A DNA stretch of 12,122 nt, from NCBI GenBank assembly GCA_023230795.1, contig JALNWR010000073.1:1-12122 (forward strand). Direction: 5' to 3'. Source of the DNA: Candidatus Cloacimonadota bacterium. GTDB lineage: Bacteria; Cloacimonadota; Cloacimonadia; Cloacimonadales; Cloacimonadaceae. A model generated the notes under the pieces. The model searched no databases. It had not been told where the DNA came from and worked only from the letters and a program-made list of their open reading frames with translations. Of this stretch, positions 5,653 to 12,122 are shown in pieces (within the stretch, counting starts at the first letter, position 1; each line of letters starts with the position of its first letter). Position numbers and translations under genes: made by a program.

Positions 5653-6320
5653 GGCTCTATCGGATAAGTCTCCGTGACCTCCATCAGCTTTTTCAATATA
5701 GACAGATATCTTTCCGCATCTGCCAGCTCAAGGCTGCTTTGTTTCAGCCAGATATTTAGCGAATTGACATCAATCTTACTGATCAGGGTGGCCTGTTCAA
5801 AGAGGTCATCCAGGGTTTGCGGATAGGGCTGTCTGGCCAGGAAGAAAAATCCTTTTAAGGCTGGAATCAAAGACCCGATGGAAAGATGCAAAGTCTGCCG
5901 TAGATTGCGCGCAGTCAATTTACCTTCCAAAAGCACCTGTCGGGTGAGCAGCCACTTGCTCTTAAATTCCCTTTCCATCTGCAATCTCACATCCGAGGGG
6001 AGAATGTCGAGCTCACTGAGCAGGTCTTCTTTTAACAAGAGATTCACGCTTTGCGAGCTGATGATATTGATGAATTCCAGAGGGTAGGAATCCAGGGAAT
6101 ACTGGATAAAGCGCTTGTTTATGATCAAAGGGAGGTTCAATCTGTGTTTCTGTACATATTTGGCCAAAGGGGCTAATTGCGTGAGCCAGCCTTCGGGGTC
6201 TTGATCCATGATGATTACCGCCGAATAATGATCGGTAAGCTCTTGATATACATATACCTGAACTAAGTAGTCCGAAAGGTGATCCAGGCTTTTGAGCAGC
6301 CCTGAATAGGGGTGATTCAT
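5649..6320 (-). CDS. Unrecognised protein, possibly degenerate nucleotidyltransferase-like
   Basis: This 223-residue soluble protein has no signal peptide or membrane span. An alpha/beta start (SAVIIMDQDPEGW, 33-45) leads to PLAKYV, a block LDSYPLEFINI (76-86), KEDLLSEL, RLQMEREFKSK (112-122), and a helical C-terminal half with SLIPALKGFFFLAR (150-163). From memory, uncharacterised proteins annotated as nucleotidyltransferase-domain-like share a similar 'FPxEFLD ... GEDxLxxL ... RLQxERExxxK' layout. Here the catalytic GS...DxD of such enzymes is absent in the N-terminal part, so I do not assign activity. AGGAGG (6325-6330), encoded within the glyQ tail, sits 4 nt before the ATG, and the gene overlaps both neighbours by 4 nt. 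It occupies the place after glyQ where glyS is often found, but is far too short to be GlyS. Confidence 0.75.
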   Translation of the reverse strand: MNHPYSGLLKSLDHLSDYLVQVYVYQELTDHYSAVIIMDQDPEGWLTQLAPLAKYVQKHRLNLPLIINKRFIQYSLDSYPLEFINIISSQSVNLLLKEDLLSELDILPSDVRLQMEREFKSKWLLTRQVLLEGKLTARNLRQTLHLSIGSLIPALKGFFFLARQPYPQTLDDLFEQATLISKIDVNSLNIWLKQSSLELADAERYLSILKKLMEVTETYPIEP

Positions 6321-7171
6321 TTTTCCTCCTGAGTGTATTTTTCTATATACTTCGTAGCGCAGGCCCTGGCCAGCCCACGGATTTTGCCGATATAGGCGGC
6401 GCGCTCGGTTACGCTGATCACGCCGCGGGCATCTAAGAGATTGAAGGTATGCGAGCCTTTCAGCAGCATGTCGTAAGCGGGATATACCAGCCCTTGCCGG
6501 ATCAGCTTTTGACTCTCAGCCTCATACTGGGCAAAAAGCTGAAAGAGTAAGCTCGTATCGGCAGCCTCAAAATTATAGGCCGAGTATTCCACTTCTCTAT
6601 CAAAAAACAGCTCCGCATAGCTGCTGGTACCGCTGTAAGCCAGCTCGCGGTAATCCGCTACATCCTGGATATACATGGCCAGACGTTCCAGACCGTAGGT
6701 GAGCTCCACACAGATGGGAAAGACATCCACACTGCCTACCTGTTGAAAATAGGTAAATTGCGAGATCTCCATGCCATCCAGCCAGACTTCCCAGCCCAGT
6801 CCCCAGGCTCCCAGTGTGGGAGATTCCCAGTCATCTTCTACAAAGCGGATATCATGCTGCTCTATCTGAATCCCAATGGCTGTAAGGCTCTTTAGATAGA
6901 GGTTCTGGATATCATCAGGGCAGGGTTTGATGATCACCTGAAACTGGTAGTAATGCTGAAAGCGATTGGGGTTTTCGCCGTAACGTCCGTCTTTGGGACG
7001 CCGGCAGGCTTGAGGATAGGCAATGGCGGTGGGCTTGGGGCCCAATGCTCCAAAAAAGGTAGAGGGATGAAAGGTTCCTGCCCCCATTTCGATGTCGTAA
7101 GGCTGAATCAGGTTGCAGCCTTGCTGTAACCAATACTCTTGTAGCGAGAGGATAATCTTTTGAAATTCCAT
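6317..7171 (-). CDS. glyQ: Glycyl-tRNA synthetase alpha subunit
   Basis: This is the catalytic subunit of the bacterial (alpha2beta2) glycyl-tRNA synthetase, which activates glycine and charges tRNA-Gly in the cytoplasm. Its 284 residues are close to the family norm. Diagnostic blocks are GCNLIQPYDIEMGAGTFHP (18-36), RRPKDGRYGENPNR (57-70), HDIRFVEDDWESPTLGAWG (106-124), QFTYFQQVG (138-146) and ELTYGLERLAMY (156-167). The start ATG overlaps the regulator's TAA by one base (TAATG), so start and stop are coupled. The beta subunit (glyS), which binds the tRNA anticodon and is essential for this enzyme type, is not in the window; the next gene is an unrelated protein of 223 residues. Confidence 0.95.
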   Translation of the reverse strand: MEFQKIILSLQEYWLQQGCNLIQPYDIEMGAGTFHPSTFFGALGPKPTAIAYPQACRRPKDGRYGENPNRFQHYYQFQVIIKPCPDDIQNLYLKSLTAIGIQIEQHDIRFVEDDWESPTLGAWGLGWEVWLDGMEISQFTYFQQVGSVDVFPICVELTYGLERLAMYIQDVADYRELAYSGTSSYAELFFDREVEYSAYNFEAADTSLLFQLFAQYEAESQKLIRQGLVYPAYDMLLKGSHTFNLLDARGVISVTERAAYIGKIRGLARACATKYIEKYTQEEK

Positions 7172-7551
7172 TATTTATGTCCTGTTATTTTCTTGCAGTC
7201 TTGTTTGAGGCGGAGTAGCTGATCGCGCAGCTCTTTCAGCTCTGTAGCGATAGCCGGCATGGCGGCATCTATCCTGAGCTTTTGCTTGGCGATAGCCTCG
7301 GCGCGGGCTTCACGGGTGAGGCTTTTGTCTTGCTTGAGCTTTTGTCTGGCTCCCTCGATGGTATAGCGTTGATTGTACAGCAAATCCTTGATTGTTTTCA
7401 GAGTCTCGATCTGCTGCAGGGTGTAGCGTCTCTGATGCTTGTTTCTTTTGGGGCGGATCATGGGGATTTCACTCTCCCAATAGCGCAGAACGTGAGGCTC
7501 GACCTCCAGGAGGTTACTCACTTCGCCGATGCTGTAATAATGCTTTGTCAT
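7171..7551 (-). CDS. MerR-family transcriptional regulator
   Basis: This 126-residue DNA-binding protein has the N-terminal winged helix-turn-helix of MerR proteins: YYSIGEVSNLLEVEPHVLRYWE (5-26), wing RRYT (41-44) and the second helical pair with YTIEGARQKL (63-72). A charged C-terminal helix (about 95-118) should form the dimer coiled coil. There is no cysteine or effector domain of the metal or drug sensors; the only Cys is C119 near the end, so a sensed ligand cannot be inferred. Small MerR proteins with this EPHVLRYWE helix are common single genes in FCB and deltaproteobacterial genomes. AGGAG (7558-7562), inside the lnt tail, lies 6 nt before the ATG. It overlaps lnt by 4 nt and glyQ by 1 nt; its targets are unknown. 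Confidence 0.9.
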   Translation of the reverse strand: MTKHYYSIGEVSNLLEVEPHVLRYWESEIPMIRPKRNKHQRRYTLQQIETLKTIKDLLYNQRYTIEGARQKLKQDKSLTREARAEAIAKQKLRIDAAMPAIATELKELRDQLLRLKQDCKKITGHK

Positions 7552-9056
7552 TGCACTCTCCTGGGGTAGAAAAAGCTAAGGATGACCAGCAGGATGGTGA
7601 GGGCTACAAAAGCCCAGGGATATCGATATATCCTGCTATAAAGCGGAAGCGACGGACTGGTGTACAGCGGCGCGCTGATATTGTCGATCTCAAAAAGCTC
7701 TGTGGAAGCCAGCATCTGCCCCTTGGGGTCCACTATCATCGAAATGCCGGTATTTGCACTGCGGTAAAACTGAGTGCGGGATTCGATAGCCCGAAATCTG
7801 GTCATGATGCCATGCAGCCAGGGGCCATAAGAGGTTCCAAACCAGGCGTCATTGGTGATATTAACATGAAAATCTGCCTTACTGTGCCCGCCCTTGCCAT
7901 CTTCAAAATTTGCCCTTTGATAAAAGTGCGGGAAGGCAAGCTCATAGCAGATGGAGGGAGAAAACTCTTTGCCCCGGAAGTGGTAACGGGGAATCCGGGT
8001 GCCAAATTCCCAATTTGCCTGACCAAATTGCAGCTTCCAGAGAAAGGGAAAATGCTCCAGCCACAGCATGCGTTCACCCACTGGCACCAGGATGTTTTTA
8101 AAATACAAATCCTGATGCTTGCCATCCGGTGTAAACAAAGATGCAGCATTGTAAGAATAATGCGGCACAGGATAGTCCGCAGGAGCTCTTTCAGCATGGG
8201 GAAAGCCTGTAAAGATAGCTATCTGATGATCCCGAAGCAGGGCATTCAGGTCTGATTGGACTCTGCGATCCAAAAGCAGGTAGTCCGGAATGGCCGCTTC
8301 GGGGAAGACGATGAGCTCTTTGCCACTTGCCACAGCCCTTTCGCATAGCTCATCATAGCGGGATAGAATCTGCCGGTACTTGGCATCATCCCATTTATCG
8401 TCTTGCTCGATAGAGGGTTGCATCACGGCCATGGGCATATCTTCTTCGATCAAAGGCAGAGTCAAAAGCCGGTATTTTCCATAAGAATACCAGATGGTGA
8501 AGATCAGCACGATGGCGATCCAGGCCCGGTAATTCTTTTGGGTAAGCGTGTAAATCAGGTAGTTAAGGCTTAGGATCAAGAGCGCCAAAAGGCTCATACC
8601 TCCCAGCTCCAGAGCTTGCAAAAGCGGCAGGAAATTCGAAAGCGCATAGCCTATATTCCACCAGGGAAAGCGCATTTGGGAGAAGTTTGGCAGAAATTCA
8701 AAGCTGATGAAGATGCAGATAAAGGCAGGCATCCTAAGAGCAGGCAAACGATACCAGATTCTTTGCAAGAGGTTGAAAACCACAAAGTAGTACAGCGCAA
8801 AGATCAGCCAGATGCCGATCAATCCGCCAAAGGTCACGGAGCCTATCCAGTAAAAGACCAGCACGATCTGAATCAAGGAAAAGAGCAGCGCACTGATGAT
8901 CTGTCCGCCCAGCTTGTGCTCTCTGCGCTCAAAATGGCTGAGCAACGGCACAAAGGCAAAAAACACCAGCCAGCCCAGATACAAAGGCAGCCGGGACAAG
9001 CTGAGCAGCAGCGCAGCTATGATGATGAGATAGTAGTTTTTAACGAACCGGAGCAT
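7548..9056 (-). CDS. lnt: Apolipoprotein N-acyltransferase
   Basis: Lnt is an inner-membrane enzyme that adds the third acyl chain to the N-terminal Cys of lipoproteins. Its 502 residues match the family. About six membrane segments fill residues 5-195, a periplasmic nitrilase-like domain follows (about 205-460), and a last membrane helix lies near 480-496. The catalytic triad is visible: E253 in VFPEAAIPDY, K320 in LYFKNILVPVGE and C370 in SICYE; TNDAWFG (401-407) and RAIESR (422-427) are further family marks. The ATG overlaps the end of the lipoprotein gene by 17 nt, and no good ribosome site is seen, so translation is probably coupled. The adjacent lipoprotein is a natural substrate. Confidence 0.95.
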   Translation of the reverse strand: MLRFVKNYYLIIIAALLLSLSRLPLYLGWLVFFAFVPLLSHFERREHKLGGQIISALLFSLIQIVLVFYWIGSVTFGGLIGIWLIFALYYFVVFNLLQRIWYRLPALRMPAFICIFISFEFLPNFSQMRFPWWNIGYALSNFLPLLQALELGGMSLLALLILSLNYLIYTLTQKNYRAWIAIVLIFTIWYSYGKYRLLTLPLIEEDMPMAVMQPSIEQDDKWDDAKYRQILSRYDELCERAVASGKELIVFPEAAIPDYLLLDRRVQSDLNALLRDHQIAIFTGFPHAERAPADYPVPHYSYNAASLFTPDGKHQDLYFKNILVPVGERMLWLEHFPFLWKLQFGQANWEFGTRIPRYHFRGKEFSPSICYELAFPHFYQRANFEDGKGGHSKADFHVNITNDAWFGTSYGPWLHGIMTRFRAIESRTQFYRSANTGISMIVDPKGQMLASTELFEIDNISAPLYTSPSLPLYSRIYRYPWAFVALTILLVILSFFYPRRVQ

Positions 9057-9861
9057 AATCCAATTTCAAGAGTCTTACCTGACGACCTACCACTATAGCC
9101 AGGTTGTCTTTGGAGATGGTCACACTTTCAGCTTTTCCGCTCAGGGGCAGCCAGGCCGCACTCATTTTGCTGACCAGGGCTTCATTTGAGAGGCTGATGG
9201 CGTTGTTATACAGATCATATACTATCTGCCCGGTGTGATTTGAGATATGCTGTCCCAGGCTGGAGAAAAGCGCGCTTTCGTCATTGATCTCGTTATAGGC
9301 CACCACATAGTCCCGATTTGCAAAAAGCTGATCCACCCGCTGCAATTGAAAGCGACCAAAGCGGTAAAGCTCTGATGAATCCAAGATATCATAGGCGATG
9401 ATCTCGGAGCTGGCTGCATCAAAGACATAGACGTTTTGCTCTGTGCCCAAAGCGAGCTTGCTGGGCTGCTGCACATAATCCAGCTGGATGCTATTGATAT
9501 ATTTACCATCGGCATTAAAGCGCTTGATCACCCTGGCCGAGGAATCCAGAGCATAAATGCTGCCATCTTTGCCCATAGCAAAATCGCTCAGGCTCATAAA
9601 GCTGGTATTGCCGGAGCCCATGCCTCCGATGGCGTTTACCTGTTTACCCCCTTTCCAGATCAAGATGCGATGGGTATTCTCCTCCATGGCATAGATGGCT
9701 TTAGAGCCGGGATGGTAATAGGCCTTAGAGATACTCTCGGGAAAAGATACGGTATCAAAAAGGCTGAAAGTGGCAATCTCCATGGGAGGAGTTCTTTTGT
9801 TTGAGGAGCAGGCGCCGATCAAAATCAGCAAAAGGGCCAAAAGTACTATAGTTCTTTTCAT
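9040..9861 (-). CDS. Lipoprotein with beta-propeller (NHL/6-bladed-like) repeats
   Basis: The 273-residue precursor begins with a classic lipoprotein signal: MKR, a hydrophobic run (IVLLALLLILIGA) and C18 in the lipobox LIGAC, followed by SS, which suggests outer-membrane routing in systems using the +2 rule. The rest shows repeated blade-like units, for example HPGSKAIYAMEENTHRILIW, AMGKDGSIYALDSSARVIKRF and ALGTEQNVYVFDAASSEIIAYD, each with the 'G..Y..D.....I..F' pattern of NHL/six-bladed propellers. No catalytic residues can be named, so a binding or scaffold role is the most one can say. AGGAG in the last recJ codons precedes the ATG, with a 3-nt intergenic gap. It sits directly before lnt, the enzyme that would mature it. 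Confidence 0.85.
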   Translation of the reverse strand: MKRTIVLLALLLILIGACSSNKRTPPMEIATFSLFDTVSFPESISKAYYHPGSKAIYAMEENTHRILIWKGGKQVNAIGGMGSGNTSFMSLSDFAMGKDGSIYALDSSARVIKRFNADGKYINSIQLDYVQQPSKLALGTEQNVYVFDAASSEIIAYDILDSSELYRFGRFQLQRVDQLFANRDYVVAYNEINDESALFSSLGQHISNHTGQIVYDLYNNAISLSNEALVSKMSAAWLPLSGKAESVTISKDNLAIVVGRQVRLLKLDYAPVR

Positions 9862-9864
9862 GGT

Positions 9865-11586
9865 TCAGACTCCTATGATTTGTAAATCTTTTAGCTTTCC
9901 CTGGATCGAGGTTTTGTTGCCAAAACGGTTGTATTCCAGGGTAAAAGCTATGTTGATCACGCTGTTTTTCTTTAGCAAGGTCAGGTAATCTCCCAGATTG
10001 TAGCCGATGAGGTCCAGCGACACGCCATCTTTGACTACCTTGAGTTTCAGGTGATTACGGCCTACGTTATAGGGATAATTTGCCACCAGGACCTCTTGGG
10101 TCATAAAGGTGGGGCGAGAGTTTCCCGGCCCAAAGGGCGCAAAGAGTTCGATGGCATCCAGCAGGTACTCATTGATGTCGTAAAGCTCTATCTCGTGGTC
10201 TATTATCAGAGGCGGTTGAATCTGCTCCAGCTTCAGGTTGTCGGCCACATAGCGGGCCAGCTCGTTCTCAAAGCGATCAATATATTCTTCATAGATGGTG
10301 AGGCCCACGGCGTATTTGTGTCCGCCAAAGCTATGCAGATTGTGCTCTATCTCTTGCAAGGCGGAAAAAAGGTCAAAATCTGCTACAGAGCGTCCGGAGC
10401 CGCTACCAAAGCCGTCATTGAAGGAGATCATCACCACCGGACGGTAGTATTTTTCCACCAGCTTGGAGGCCACTATCCCGATCACGCCCTGATGCCAATT
10501 ATCCGAAGATATCACCATGCAAGGGGTTTGCGCTATGTTCTTGTATTTCTTTTCGATGATGTCGCAGGCTTCGTAGAAGGTCTTCTGATCCTCCTGCTGC
10601 CGCAGGGAATTGTCTCGCTCTATCATCTCGGCCAATTCCGCACTCTGGGCTTCATCGGTGGAGATGAGCAGATCTACAGCCATCGCCGCAGAGCCCATCC
10701 TGCCGGCTGCGTTGATGCGGGGAGCGATGCCAAATACTATATCCGTGGCATCCAAAGTCTTATGATCCAGCCCGCAAAGCTGAATCAAGGCATTCAGCCC
10801 CAGATTCCTTCTCTCGATCAGATGCTGTAGACCGATGGAGGCAAACACGCGGTTTTCTCCCACCAGCGGGACTATATCCGCTATCGTCCCCACAGCCACT
10901 AAGTCCATATATTTGAGCACGTTCTCTGTGCTGTCTATACCCAATTTCTGATAGATAGCCATCAGCAGCTTGTAGGCCACTCCCACTCCCGCCAGATGGG
11001 GAAAGGGATAGGCACAATCTATCAATTTGGGATTTATCGTAGCCAAAGCCGGGGGCAATTCCGCCTTGGGATTGTGATGGTCTGTAATGATGATTTCCAT
11101 GCCCAAATCTTGTACAGCGCGGATTTCATCCAGGGCGTTCACCCCGCAATCCACACTGATGATCAGGCTGCAGCCACTATCACGAATCTGCTCCAGACTG
11201 CTCAGCGACAGCCCATAGCCATCGATCATCCGGTGCGGGATATAAAAATCGATATTGGCACCGATGCGCTTCAGTCCCAGATAGAGCAAAGCGGTGGAGG
11301 TAGTACCATCCACATCATAATCACCATAAATAGTGATCATCTCGCCTTTATCTACGGCTTGCAGGGTGCGCTCCACTGCGATCTGCATCTGCCCAAAGAG
11401 ATAGGGATCATGCAGGTTTTCCAGATTGGGATTGAAGAATTCCTCAATCTGCTGCTGGGTGCGCATGCCACGTCTGTAGAGCAATTCCGCGATCATCTCC
11501 GGAGCTTTCAATTCTGCACACAAGCCTTTTATAGCTTCTCTTTCCTCCGCATTCAGACCCGGTGGGGTTAACCACTTTTTGTCCAT
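9865..11586 (-). CDS. recJ: Single-stranded-DNA-specific exonuclease RecJ
   Basis: RecJ is a Mn/Mg-dependent 5'-3' exonuclease on single-stranded DNA, used in recombinational repair, mismatch repair and stalled-fork processing. At 573 residues it has normal length. The DHH phosphoesterase core carries GDYDVDG (88-94), VDCGVNA (145-151), TDHHNP (168-173), HLAGVGVAYK (197-206) and GTIADIVPL (233-241). The DHHA1 domain shows APRINAAGRMG (288-298), SGSGRS (395-400) and GGHKYAVGL (421-429). The C-terminal OB-fold follows, with FAPFGPGNSRP (482-492). All metal-binding Asp and His residues are present. The ATG at 11584-11586 has AAAGGA (11593-11598) 6 nt upstream. It is the first gene of the seven-gene operon. 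Confidence 0.96.
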   Translation of the reverse strand: MDKKWLTPPGLNAEEREAIKGLCAELKAPEMIAELLYRRGMRTQQQIEEFFNPNLENLHDPYLFGQMQIAVERTLQAVDKGEMITIYGDYDVDGTTSTALLYLGLKRIGANIDFYIPHRMIDGYGLSLSSLEQIRDSGCSLIISVDCGVNALDEIRAVQDLGMEIIITDHHNPKAELPPALATINPKLIDCAYPFPHLAGVGVAYKLLMAIYQKLGIDSTENVLKYMDLVAVGTIADIVPLVGENRVFASIGLQHLIERRNLGLNALIQLCGLDHKTLDATDIVFGIAPRINAAGRMGSAAMAVDLLISTDEAQSAELAEMIERDNSLRQQEDQKTFYEACDIIEKKYKNIAQTPCMVISSDNWHQGVIGIVASKLVEKYYRPVVMISFNDGFGSGSGRSVADFDLFSALQEIEHNLHSFGGHKYAVGLTIYEEYIDRFENELARYVADNLKLEQIQPPLIIDHEIELYDINEYLLDAIELFAPFGPGNSRPTFMTQEVLVANYPYNVGRNHLKLKVVKDGVSLDLIGYNLGDYLTLLKKNSVINIAFTLEYNRFGNKTSIQGKLKDLQIIGV

Positions 11587-11707
11587 GCTTTTTCCTTTAT
11601 GTTTTTTTATTTAATTTATCTTCCTATTGGCGTATAGGCAGTGGGTACGAGAGGCTCAGCTGCTGCAAGATACAAATCCAGAAACTACCATTACACTCAA
11701 TAAATGC

Positions 11708-11736
11708 AATGTAATAAAGCGGGCAAATCTTGTAAA
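11708..11736 (-). promoter_or_regulatory. Candidate promoter of the recJ operon
   Basis: On the minus strand the -35 TTTACA (11731-11736, 5 of 6) is followed after 17 nt by TACATT (11708-11713, 4 of 6). This implies a leader of about 115 nt before recJ. ATTACA (11690-11695) and TGTAAT (11710-11715) form a weak inverted pair over the -10. There is no experimental support, and the AT-rich region offers alternatives. Confidence 0.45.
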
Positions 11737-11808
11737 GAAATATTTGTCGGCTTAAGATCGTTCCGGATTCTGCTTGCCAAAAAGTGGGCGATATGCTATG
11801 TGTCACTT

Positions 11809-12122
11809 ATGCAGATTTTAGTACTTGTTCTAAACAAGGCAGCCCTTTTCTGGAGCTGCTTATCACTATTCGTCTTACTGAATGTATTGGACGGCCATTC
11901 CACCTATCTGGTGATGCGGCCGAATCACTACCGGCGTGAGCGCAATCCCATCGCGCGCTTTGTTTTCCGCAAAATCGGCATTCCCCAGGGCATCATCATC
12001 TTCAAAGCCGTGCTCTTGGCCATCCTGATCCCGGCTATGGGCTTCTATGCCGGAAATGACCTTTTTACCATCAATATCGTGCTTTTGGTCAGCAATCTGG
12101 TCTTCCTTATGGTAGTGATACA
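11809..12122 (+). CDS. Membrane protein resembling DUF5658 (3' truncated)
   Basis: The frame is open from ATG 11809-11811 to the window end and gives 104 codons. The sequence has a membrane segment (about 4-25), then NVLDGHSTYLVM and RERNPIARFVF, then a second hydrophobic segment (about 65-85) and a third beginning near 90. The 'N-x-LD...T' element followed by a conserved 'NP' loop is the pattern of small DUF5658-type integral membrane proteins of unknown function. It is transcribed divergently from recJ. No clear Shine-Dalgarno precedes this ATG; an in-frame GTG at 11800 would add three residues and is no better supported. A weak TTGCCA-17 nt-TATGTG pair would place the transcript start almost at the ATG. 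Confidence 0.6.
   Translation, partial: MQILVLVLNKAALFWSCLSLFVLLNVLDGHSTYLVMRPNHYRRERNPIARFVFRKIGIPQGIIIFKAVLLAILIPAMGFYAGNDLFTINIVLLVSNLVFLMVVI

Noticed and set aside
4846..5667. 273-codon plus-strand open frame opposite the FGase-family gene
   Set aside because: The minus-strand gene carries all family motifs and is coupled to its neighbour; the plus frame has none.
7392..8255. 287-codon plus-strand open frame opposite merR and lnt
   Set aside because: It lies antisense across two intact genes including the lnt catalytic region; its composition looks like a shadow frame.
9040..9056. 17-nt overlap of lnt and the lipoprotein gene as a possible wrong lnt start
   Set aside because: The overlapped residues lead straight into the first membrane segment, and the length then matches the Lnt family; starting later would cut the first segment.
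10051..10830. 259-codon plus-strand open frame opposite recJ
   Set aside because: It is antisense to an intact, motif-complete recJ; the translation has no recognisable motif.
1..12122. CRISPR array, tRNA or rRNA genes, insertion sequence, phage or defence system
   Set aside because: No regularly spaced repeats, cloverleaf, transposase or defence-type domains were seen; the gene content is housekeeping and stress related.

Overview
The window looks like ordinary chromosome of an anaerobic, Gram-negative-type bacterium. Three observations support this: an outer-membrane-style lipoprotein is coded beside its N-acyltransferase (Lnt); oxygen is handled by superoxide reductase, rubrerythrin and rubredoxin rather than SOD and catalase; and the fragment at the left edge ends in a FlgD/type IX-like secretion tail. 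This combination, with a eukaryote-like long-form P5C dehydrogenase, fits the Fibrobacterota-Chlorobiota-Bacteroidota side of the tree and recalls Cloacimonadota. The taxonomic call is inference from gene style, not from a database match.

Layout from left to right. At 1-204 (+) is the 3' end of a secreted or surface protein, converging on a minus-strand block. At 343-3143 (-) is a block read in the order ferritin-like diiron protein, tsaB (tRNA t6A synthesis), P5C dehydrogenase. At 3222-4440 (-) is a compact oxidative-stress operon: desulfoferrodoxin/superoxide reductase, rubrerythrin and a 46-residue rubredoxin. It has a near-consensus sigma70-type promoter, a palindromic operator-like site over the -10, and a perfect hairpin at its end. 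At 4441-4875 is an intergenic stretch with a striking 38-nt hairpin built from CTCGAG units. At 4876-11586 (-) is a tightly packed seven-gene block: recJ, lipoprotein beta-propeller, lnt, MerR-type regulator, glyQ, an unrecognised protein and an N-formylglutamate amidohydrolase-family protein. All its junctions are 3 nt apart or overlapping. At 11809-12122 (+) is the 5' end of a divergent membrane protein resembling DUF5658.

How the genes work together. The stress operon forms a chain in which superoxide goes to H2O2 (superoxide reductase) and then to water (rubrerythrin), with rubredoxin as the likely electron carrier. The long operon is a housekeeping mix of DNA repair, lipoprotein maturation, translation and amino-acid metabolism, with a regulator in its middle. 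P5C dehydrogenase and the formylglutamate hydrolase-like protein both lead to glutamate, but they lie in separate blocks.

I found no convincing evidence of a new multi-gene system. The best leads are a diverged direct repeat flanking the P5C dehydrogenase gene, the operator palindrome of the stress operon, the CTCGAG hairpin, and the unrecognised gene directly after glyQ, where glyS usually sits. No tRNA, rRNA, CRISPR array, insertion sequence or phage gene was seen.
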